Notes under the pieces: model-generated | What the model was told of the DNA's origin: nothing | Seen by the model: only the letters and a program-made list of their open reading frames with translations | The model's database searches: none | In this document: positions 54,999-64,000 of the stretch, piece by piece | Position numbering within the stretch: the first letter of the stretch is position 1 | Layout of the letters: the number at the start of each line of letters is the position of its first letter | Translations under genes and position numbers: made by a program | Source: Branchiostoma belcheri | Taxonomy: Eukaryota > Chordata > Leptocardii > Amphioxiformes > Branchiostomatidae | Assembly: GCF_001625305.1 (NCBI RefSeq) | Contig: NW_017802525.1 | Span: 203,296 to 267,295 of the forward strand | Direction: 5' to 3' | DNA length: 64,000 bases

Positions 54999-56780
54999 GT
55001 TTTCAAAATCATATCCAGTTGCTTGAGTAACTGTTTTTTGGCGTAATTTTCCTTAGTAATTTCGTAAAGATTGAGAACATTTCTTGAGTTGAAGCAGCCC
55101 TTACTTTCATAGATTTTATCTGATATCCCCACAACAACATTCATACAGCGAAGGTAACAGTATATTCTTGAACAAAAAATGCCCGAGTTGAGGTATATTC
55201 TTGGGAACAGTAACATCTTCATGTGTTTGAATGGACTGTTTTACAGCAGAAAAGTGTGATTCAACCGGCTTTGCGAGCTTGGCTAGTTAGAGGTCGTTAG
55301 CATAACAAAGGCAGTTCGTTTCCATTTCCCTTCCTACCTGAGTGCAGGGCGTTAGAGTGCCGATGACATCACAGGTGATGCATTCATAGGCAAACATGGC
55401 GCACAAACAGGACCTACCATATTTGGGCATGCCCTCTTCCTAATATGGGCATGGGTATGTAACTGAAATCCCCCAAGGGTGAAAGGTAGAGGTAAAACGG
55501 TAAGGCGGCTGTGAAGGTGTCTTTTGTAGTCTCCGATTCCTGCTGGCCAGGACTCTGTGATTTGCTCAAGGAAACCTACTTTCCTTTGTTTGGACAAGGT
55601 AAGGTTAGCACTAGACTTCTCTTGTCAATAGAAAGTAGTTTTTTGGGGGGAAAAGGTACCTTGTAAAAGTAAGGTTTATGGTCTGTAGTGTGGAAGTTGT
55701 TAGAGTTGATATAAGATATGCACCCTCTCTGGTATATTTAGTTTCTTACCTTTTCAAAAGTTGTTACAATTGTAAAGTATACATCTTCCTTGGTTTCTGA
55801 GTGATTTGATACAGACTTTCAAGAAAGAAACCTTTCAAAATAAGAAGGCATTCAGAATTTCTTGGTCATGGTGTGCCCCCCTCCCTCTTGTATCAGTTGG
55901 ACATTCAACAGTTGATTTTTAAACTACAAATTTGTTACGTACCTTTAGCTTTTCAGCTTTTTAGCTTGTCTACAAGTATTACTGTATATGGTCCAAATGT
56001 ATGTTTGATAATCGTTTCTTGCTGGTAATAGCGGTTTATTCCCTTCGTTACTCAGGTTTTCAGGAGGCTAAAACTTTGTTTATGAAAAGGCGCCCACCTT
56101 TTATAATTTTCTGCTTGGCCTGACAAAAGAGTGGATTATGGGACAGCTTTATCTGTGTTCGTTGCAGCGAAAGGAACAGAATCTGTGTAGAAGCCTGTTT
56201 CTGTTGAGGACGGCTAATGTTCCCTCTGGCTTTGTTGTAGTTCCTGTGCAAACAATTTTCATATCAAAGCAGATAAATCTGAGCTTTAGCATCACAATGC
56301 TTATACAGACTGAACAATAGGAGATACAGCAATCATGTAGGATGTACCTTCCGGTCTTGTATGTATGATAAGATGAGTAACATGCAATTTTTATAAGCCT
56401 TGCTTGTGTAAAACTCAACAGTAAGATTTCGTGTAACAAGTTAGGTGTGTGTCCTGCACTGCGTAATCTATTTTGTCCTTTTATATCAAACTGATTATCA
56501 AATCCCTGCACAAAAGTAGCATTAGTACACTCACAGTTAGCTCAGCATTCAAAAATTTGAGATGATATCAATCAACATTATGTTTTCTCCTCTTATTCAA
56601 AAGAGATGACATAGGTAGTTTGAAAGCAAGCCATCAACAACTTTAAGTAGGATTTCCCTATCCAATGGTATGGAGGATTGGAAACTGATTGGAAATCGAA
56701 GGACCAAACTTTTTGAACTAGAGCTCCTACAGGTATAACATAAAGTCAACTACACCTGAAAGGTGTGCACTTTTTTGCAG
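54999..56780. other. Non-coding, upstream of beta-catenin coding exon 1
   Basis: The first 50 bp (TTTTCAAAATCATATCCAG, CTGTTTTTTGGCG) belong to the hammerhead-bearing repeat. The rest shows no gene. An acceptor-like CACTTTTTTGCAG at 56768-56780 precedes the start exon, implying an upstream non-coding exon that I could not place. Confidence 0.45.
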
Positions 56781-56811
56781 GTGAGAATTTGAGCACCTGA
56801 CAAACGCAACT

Positions 56812-59800
56812 ATGGCGGCGGAAGTGAGCTTTGCCTCCACCACAATGGATGAGAGGGTAAGGGTAGACTGAGATGTGTGGAGGCTTTCTGTTAATCAAGC
56901 TTGTGACGGCTTTCTGTCAATCAGAGGTGTCAAAACTGTCTGTCCCTTGCTTCAAATCATCAAGGTCTTTCTTCTCTAGGTCCATTGTTTTGACTGGATT
57001 GCCATAATTCTGCATGATAAAGTTGTCTGTCCAATCTTTTACAGTCTCTCTTACAGGGTTTGGGTTAAACCTGTAACAGCTCTATTGCTTCAAATCATCA
57101 AGGTTTCTGACATAACTTTGAGTCCATCATCTTAGCTAGATTGTCATAATTCTGCCATCTTTCCAATCACTTTTTCCCCTTTGTGTGTTCCATTAGATTA
57201 AAGATTTTGATGTGTAAGTAAAGAAGTAAGAATTTTTACTAGTTTTGATTTTTAAAGAAGGTGCTAGACAACTGTGCAAAAACACTATGGGAAGAGCAAG
57301 CTATGTCTCATTAGGATAGCAGGCTCAAATATTTAACTAAAGAATTACTTGGTAAATAATCTATTTGTGTAGACTGGTGTAGTTACAGTCCCTTTGTGTA
57401 GTTTCCCTGAACAAGCTACTGTCTGGCTAATGTTTAACTTTGTCCCTTTATGGAGGATATCAGTGTAAAATTTTCTCACAGTGAAGGTATTTGGTAAAAA
57501 TAACAATGAAAGAGTAATGATCAGGGCATGTATTGTTTCCTTGGCATGGTTATCACTACAAAAGAACTTTTCCGTTGTTTGTTTGGAACAATGCTCTTTC
57601 GAATCGTTGTGAACTTTTCTTCAAACAAGCAAAGAAAACTCACTACTACCATGCTTTCAACATCACAAAAATAGGATTTTGACATCTGATAAAATCTTGA
57701 GAAGTGCATCATTGCAAAAATTTGTCACAAGTGTGGAACAGTGTGGGCCTGTGTATTTGTAGTCATTCAGGTGTTGCTTTCTGGTTCTCTTTATCTCAAG
57801 GTCTTTTCAGTAGTCTTATCTTGAAGTAGAATTCAAGTAGGAGAAGGTGAGAGATTTATCTTCTTATGTTTCAAGCTTTGAGAGTCTTATTTCTCTGGCC
57901 TTGATGTCTGAGACTGATAAAGCAGGTTTTCTGCTTCAGTCATGCCTGACTCTTTCCTGTGTCAAGGGAAGTGTCTGCTTTCATCTGGAGCATTGGAATA
58001 ATTTCAGGATGTGAAATACACACCTACAACCTGCTGTTTGCAGGTGAAAAGCAAACATTACTGGCGAAACAGGTGTAGTTTTGCAAACTGAAAGTCTTTG
58101 GCTACTTGTTCAAGTTTTCAACAAAAATTCTAGTTTTCGTAGAATGGCCCCCTCTTACAGAAAATGGTATTAGCTTAGTTTTGTTAGGTGTTCTGCATTT
58201 TGTGTTCTATGTACTTCAAACTGAAATGTTATGTTACCGTGAAAATTCCTGTGTTTCACAGGTATTGTACAACCTGCCACGAGGTTGAGTGAAAACACTT
58301 GTGTGCCTCTTGAAACTGAGTAGACAGCCTGAGTCATTGCTAGACGGGAAGTCCGTTTCTGATTCAGGGCTTTGACTGGGTTACATACAACGTCAAGGCT
58401 CTGAAGGAGGCTTACAAGTTTTGAACATTTTTCATCAAGTTGACTGTTTTAGCTGTGAAGTTGAACAGGAGAGCAAGGTTAAGTGCAAAAACTATAGCAG
58501 ACACATCTAGAAGCAGTACTGTACTTTCAGGTGTCATAGTAACCAGCTGTTAGAATTACACTTGTAAACTTTTACGGAATGTGATTTGAAGTAGCATGTA
58601 AGGATTGTAACTTGCCGTAAGCAGTACATTTTACATGAGTTAAGTCTTTGTTCAGACCAAGGCGTACCAGATTTTTTAGGGTGAGTTTAAGTAGAGCGCA
58701 GTACCTTCCTGTTTGAACAGTAGCCCCAGGTTGCCAGCTTCCCTCACCAACACATGGTTGTGTAAACACAGCATTCCAGCGGAGACAGTCACAAACTTCA
58801 GCTTTCCTGGTCCGAGGGGAATTTTATCGTCTAGGGTTCATCTAAATGTGCATAGAAAAGGATTGGTAAGATTGAAATCGACCTCTGTAACAGAAATGGT
58901 AGAAAAGGGAATTCTACAGCTGTCTATTAGATGCAAGTTGAAAGGTGTAGTCTTTTCATTTTAATCATAATTTTTTATCATTATTTAGTTGGTTGTAGAG
59001 CACTCAATCATAAGTTATGAATGACTATTTAGCTGCTGTCGTGTAGTTAACTTTGTGTAGTTCTATAATCTGTAGGTGACTGTTGGAATGTACTCAGCTC
59101 GCTCAAATGAGACGTTAGAGTTGGTTCTGTTTTCTTGGGCTCTGTTGATGCTGGCTTAATTTTGTGTAGGAGAAAACCCCATATTTTGAGTCGGTGCCCT
59201 CCAGATGTCTGTCCTGTATCCTCTGTTGTCCAGTCAACCCTGCGGCTCTGACCTTCCTCTGGGCAAATATTTCTCACTTCTCTGTCCAACCATCGCTCAA
59301 ACTTTGGCCAACATCAGGCGCTGAATTGCTACCAAATGCCTAAAGAACGTTGTTACTAGTAGAGCTAAGTCTGACTGTAAAAAAATAATTCATACTTTCT
59401 CAGACCAGTGATTGAAAACCACCTGCAATTTCTGAAAAATTTCAAAGCAAAACATATCTGAGAAGGGATGAAAAATAAGTTTACGGAAAGTGTAGTCCTT
59501 TCTTATTCTTATGTTCCATCCATAGTCTAATTAGGAAGGATTTGTGAAGCATCGGAAATCTGATTTGTGTATGTAGAAACTTGCAACGCACACGTCTAAA
59601 CTTAGATCTTCTTTGAAGCTTGTTGGAGCTTCCTCTCCCCAAACAAGTGGATTTCCTACGCAATGTGTCGGCTCAAGGCTGGAAGGAGGGGTTGTGTTGG
59701 GGCCGGGAGCCAAAATTGTTACATGGCATTCCAGTCGGCTGATTCAAAGCTTTGGTTGGAAGTTTGTAGATAAAGCCCTGTGTGATCACTGGTGTGACTC

Positions 59801-62529
59801 TATGCTATTAGATGATCTTGGCTTTGGGAATAAAAGCACAAATGGCTATTTTGGTGGTGTTGGTATTTCTGAGATTGAAATTGTCAAAGATGTACCTTTG
59901 ATGCACTTTTCAGTCTCAAAAGATAAGTTTCTGTATCCAGATTTTTGCCTTCCAGTCTAAAGTTGGATCTAGGAGGTAAAGGTTCAAATCCTGGTGTGCA
60001 ATCATTTTCCTGATTGGCAACACGAAACAGCTACAGTCCTTTAGTATATGAGATTAACAAATTTATTCCTCTGTTCATTGTATGTAGCTGAAAATAACAT
60101 TGAATCTGTATCATGTTTCCTTGTGACAAGTAGAGGGAAGGTGACTGCCTACTACTTTATTACTGAGAATGCTAAACTGGATGAAACTGTCTTTTGTTTC
60201 CTCTTTGCTGACCAAATGTTCTGTTGTTTCCCCAGGACCTGCGAGAGACTGAGCAGCACCTGCTGCAGATTCTAGACGACAAGCGGCAGCGACTTCTGAA
60301 CCAGCTGCAGCATAACCCCGACAGGAGGGAACACATCCAAGCAGAGATCAGGTAAGGATTTTTTTACTTTCCAGATATCACCATTAGTTTTCCACCTCAT
60401 GCTATCTATCTTGGGGTTCTCCCCAGAAATTTTTAGGGGAGAGGTGCTCCCTAATCGGTTGATTCCGCGAATTTTTATGAAAATACAAAGAGAAACCTTA
60501 AATTTGAACATTTTGGGAGAGGTGCTAGGATTTTGGGGAAAGATGAGCACCCTTGCTTAATTGCTTAGTATTAGGACACCCAGTTTTCCCTGCCATTTTA
60601 TGTCTTCAGTGCAGTTAACCAATAGGTCCAAAGGTTGCCTATCGTGTGATGCTGGGTTAAATCATGTGTTGTGTTTCGTTTTTCAGATCTGTGGAAAGCG
60701 AGATGCAGCAAGTACGAGACAGACAGGGTGGTACCACCCACACCATCACATACCAGACAGTCACTACCACCAAGACAAGTAAGTCTTCTTCTATGTATAC
60801 TCCTTTGTCGTTAATGAACCCTTGGCGTATAAATGGGTAAAAAGAAATTATTAAAATAGCAGATTGTTGCTTGGGTTACAAGAAGCCAATCTTCTCATTG
60901 TGCCTTTGTCCTAATGCTGTTATTTCTGATATCTACCTTTAGCTAACCTGCAATGGTCCATATACTTTGTCTGTACAAATATAGGTATATGTGGCTTTTT
61001 ATTTCCTGCATTTACTGTCACCACTCATGAAATAAGAAATAATGGCTGTTTCTGCTGCAGGCATGCAGAAAAAAGTATTTTGAGCCCTGTCTACATATAT
61101 TCATTAGGTTCTAAGATGTTTGTCTATTGTTCTTCCCCCCAGGTCAGGGTAACTACATGGACCTGAGCGGCATGCCAGCCATGGATCCCAAACAGCAGAC
61201 AATGGAGTGGCAGCAGCAGTCCTACCTGGACTCTGGTATCCAATCAGGCGCCACCACACAGGTAAGCTTCGGCTTTTCACATCTGTAACAATGATTGTGG
61301 TTGGTACTCCATACCACACAACCACAGGCTTAACCACACAAGTAAGCCTCAGGTCCTCCTGAAATCTGTAACGAGCATTGTGGTTGGTACTTCATAAAAA
61401 TAGTTGTCTTGCTATTTTTTTTGGCTACTGGTGTCCAGGGCCTTTACAACCCCATGACAAGTGGACTGATTTCAAGTTCAAGACTAAGAGATTCACTATG
61501 ATCTGTTTGCACTTATCAAGACAAGCACAGTATACAGTATGTTAGCTGGTGTGTTGCGCCGAAGGGCGGTTACACTGGCTATTGAGATACCGATACAGAG
61601 ATACTTGTGGACAGGGTAACTTGAGAAATTGTGCTTGAATCTTTTAATATTTGGCTTGTGGATAGGTGTCAGCAAAACAAAAACAAATTTGAATCTCGGC
61701 CACCCAGCTGATTTCTATGGCACTATTTTAACTGTGACACTGTTTCCTGCAGGCCCCATCCCTGAGCAGTCGTCAGGGCCCTGATGATCTGGACGATGAC
61801 GGGATGGACACGTCCCACATGCTGATGGAGTGGAACCAGGGCTTCCAGGAGGGATTCACTCAGGAGCAGGTCAACGGTAAGCATCGTTCTTTTCTCTTCT
61901 TGTGTCCTAAAGTGTAGAAAAGCTGTCTTTTCCCCATCTTAAATCTACTGGAACCCTAACGTAAATATCAGGTCAACAACCCTCACAACTCTCAAACAAA
62001 AAGTATGTAAATAGTAGATTCGAGATAGTCCCAAATTGGATTTTTAGTCTTTGAATTTTTGCATTTACGCCTTATTCTGTTTTTCTATTACATTAATACA
62101 GCATGTAGAAGCAAACCGATGCAGTTTTATATCTTTTTGCTAACCAGCAATATCTTCTTATTCTTACTTTGCCTTTTTTTTTTTATAAGCTGTGTATAGT
62201 TGATCATATCTATTGGTTCAGCTGTAGTATTGCAAAAAAGCTGAATAAAGCGTTGTAACAAGAAACAGAGAAACTAAGATTGAAAAGTAAAAAAAAAATA
62301 TAAGTCCCATTGTTATTTGTTTTTTCCCTGTCGTACTTTAGAGATGAACCAGCAGCTGATCCAGACGCGTTCCCAGCGTGTGCGTGCGGCCATGTTCCCT
62401 GAGACGCTGGACGAGGGAACCCAGATCCCCTCCACCCAGTTCGACCCTAACCAGCCCACAGCCGTGCAGCGCCTGGCCGAGCCGTCACAGATGCTCAAAC
62501 ACGCCGTGGTCAACCTCATCAACTACCAG
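56812..62529 (+). CDS. CTNNB1: Beta-catenin, N-terminal part with an in-frame upstream coiled-coil extension
   Basis: Exons: 56812-56856, 60236-60351, 60687-60778, 61143-61261, 61753-61876 and 62342-62529 with donor GTAGGA; all phases agree and the gene continues past the window. From exon 4 the protein is unmistakable. [17 protein letters not shown] has the DSGxxS phosphodegron and the GSK3/CK1 sites (with APSLS). [34 protein letters not shown] and [16 protein letters not shown] form the alpha-catenin-binding segment and the start of the armadillo repeats. Role: cadherin adhesion and Wnt transcription co-activation. Exons 1-3 add [20 protein letters not shown], a heptad-rich coiled coil ([37 protein letters not shown]) and a Thr-rich linker. 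ATG 56812 has A at -3 and G at +4. MDL in exon 4 could be an alternative start. Confidence 0.9.
61250..61410 (+). repeat. Two-copy duplication of beta-catenin exon 4 end plus donor
   Basis: The real border is GCCACCACACAG|GTAAGC (61261/61262), followed by CATCTGTAAC and ATTGTGGTTGGTACT. About 80 bp on, AACCACACAAGTAAGC (61333-61348) recurs, followed by AAATCTGTAACG and CATTGTGGTTGGTACTTC. The copy keeps a usable donor. Confidence 0.7.
61544..61602 (+). repeat. SINE 3' tail (solo)
   Basis: AGCTGGTGTGTTGCGCCGAA, GGGCGGTTACACTGGCTATT then GAGATACCGATACAGAGATA. Same tail as at 8175 and 34213. In a beta-catenin intron. Confidence 0.55.
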
Positions 62530-64000
62530 GTAGGACCATTTTTTTTGTGCAGTTCAATATTTTGCCCCAAAATAAACTTAGTTTATCACTTATGTCTGGA
62601 AATACTGGACACATCTGCTCTTTCTGTTTTCACCCAAAATTGGAGTCATGCACGTAATAATTTCTGACTGGAAGTACGCCAGTGCTCGTAGATGTTTGTG
62701 CAGGAATGCATACTGTAATTCTTGATTTGATAACGGTCACTTAGCGGTTTTAGCGGTCACTATTCCACCGCTAAATTTTCATTATCGCAACTTTTTTTTA
62801 CTACTTCCGCCCCCCTCCCTCTTGCCCCAAGCTCGTTACGGTACGATCGCAATCACGCTTCATTTCTTGACTACAACATGCACACAACGCACAGTACTAG
62901 TGCTTCACATAGGAACAAGCAAAACACTGATGTGCTTCCAGAAATAAAATATTTACTAGTATTAAACATAAAGAAGTTCATATTTTTAACAATTATGCAG
63001 TGCTAAGCAAACCACAGTAAAAAAATCTTGTGAACATGCACAAACACATGTGACGCGGTGACGCTTTGAAATTTCCCAGCTTATCTACACTTGGGTATTT
63101 ATAAATATTTAGCGTATATTTCGATTTAGAAGTTTCTTCATAAATCTACAGAAACGATAGCCGTTCATTTTGTGCTACTACGGGACAATATCGAAAAGAA
63201 TGAGACGAGTTACAAAATTCAGCGTCGCCCAAGCGCGCAGACAACAACAAACAAAATGGCGGCCCGGCGGCCAACTTCACAAACAAGTTACAAACTACGA
63301 GAAATGCTGCATAAATCTGCTTAATTTCGAGGTAGAAATCTAGGTAGAAATACAATCAAATGTTAAGCGTCATTTGTACTACAAAATGTAAAAGCGTTAA
63401 TAGCGTACTAAGACGAATCGAAAATTCGGGAACCAAGCGCCGAGTGAAAAAAATGGCGTCACAAGTTTTTCGAAAATTGCGAGTCAACTTTTACGGCAAA
63501 AAATACGATTAAACGTTACTGTTAAAGGTACAGTGTCTGTAGAACTTTCTCGAGGGCGTCATGGATTCCATTACGCTCCAATCCTGGGGCGAAGACGCCG
63601 GGTTTCGCTGTAAGCTCGTCTGCGGCGCCGGACATGTAGCGGCGTGCAGCGGCATAGCGTGCCGCGGCATGGAGCTTGGGGAGGGGGGCGGCGGTGCCGC
63701 ACGCAACACAAGCGTGCGTAATTACGAACTTTTTGAAGTCACCGCGCCGCTACAGTACTTTGTAAATTATTTACTTCCAGACACCATCGGCGTGCCTGTT
63801 TTGTTTTTTCTTTGTAAAAATTGATTTTCGCTGGCGTAAACTGCTTTTTTTATTTTCTTAAAAAAAAAAGGCCAGCGACTTTTAATGTATTTTTTTACAT
63901 ACATCAGCCATGTTCTCACACCGCTATAATTAAGTGACGTGAGCTTGTCCATTTTTCGCCGACCGCTATAATTTCCAACCGCATTTTTAAATGGATTTAC
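62530..64000. other. Beta-catenin intron with a probable unclassified element
   Basis: From about 62730 the composition changes and includes ACGGTCACTTAGCGG and TAGCGGTCACTATTCC at the left. GACCGCTATAATTTCC and CCGCTATAATTAAGTGACG occur at the right edge and look like degenerate inverted ends. The interior is CpG-rich, with the open frame 63561-63824 that I cannot assign. The right boundary lies at or beyond the window end. Confidence 0.35.

Noticed and set aside
59613-59960. 115-aa plus-strand open frame in the beta-catenin first intron
   Set aside because: No recognisable domain and no splice phase linking it to the neighbouring exons.

Overview
The window reads as nuclear genomic DNA of an invertebrate chordate, most likely an amphioxus (Branchiostoma). 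The genes are split into many short exons joined by GT-AG introns (one GC-AG). They encode recognisable metazoan proteins: pannexin, CPAP/CENPJ, mitoribosomal mS35, beta-catenin, a lysolipid/cannabinoid-type GPCR and two SPFH/PHB-domain proteins. The intergenic and intronic DNA is full of MITEs, SINEs and truncated LINEs. Minisatellites that overlap exon-intron borders occur repeatedly; from memory, such 'mirage' minisatellites were described in amphioxus. The species call is inference. Two assembly gaps (20 N each) lie at 38082-38101 and 50067-50086.

Layout. 1-1.5 kb (+): last two coding exons of an unidentified gene. 3.9-5.6 kb (-): complete two-exon pannexin. 8.2-11 kb: LINE reverse-transcriptase ORF, a MITE and SINE copies. 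11.1-17.3 kb (-): SPFH/PHB membrane protein gene 1, seven coding exons plus a duplicated exon, embedded in border-overlapping arrays. 18-22.3 kb: MITEs and an 0.8-kb repeat. 22.8-32.1 kb (+): CENPJ/CPAP-like gene with the C-terminal TCP (G-box) domain; a single-exon GPCR (26.9-28.3 kb, -) is nested in its largest intron. 32.2-36.9 kb: MITE, second copy of the 0.8-kb repeat, and a 5'-truncated LINE. 37.1-43.3 kb (+): SPFH/PHB gene 2, eight exons, a diverged paralogue with a cysteine-rich insert. 44.8-45.1 kb: Harbinger-type MITE. 45.5-48.1 kb (-): complete MRPS35. 48.2-56.8 kb: long non-coding stretch with a hammerhead-ribozyme-like motif near 54.96 kb. 56.8-62.5 kb (+): 5' part of beta-catenin, preceded in frame by three exons encoding a coiled coil; the gene runs off the right edge.

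The genes are functionally unrelated housekeeping, signalling and membrane genes, with no operon-like logic. What links them is how their introns evolve. Exon edges with their splice sites are copied into tandem arrays in both SPFH paralogues and in beta-catenin. A whole exon is duplicated in SPFH gene 1. One MRPS35 intron consists almost entirely of a SINE flanked by near-duplicated AG-GT sites. All exon models were derived by eye from splice consensus, reading-frame continuity and family similarity; no alignment or transcript data were available.
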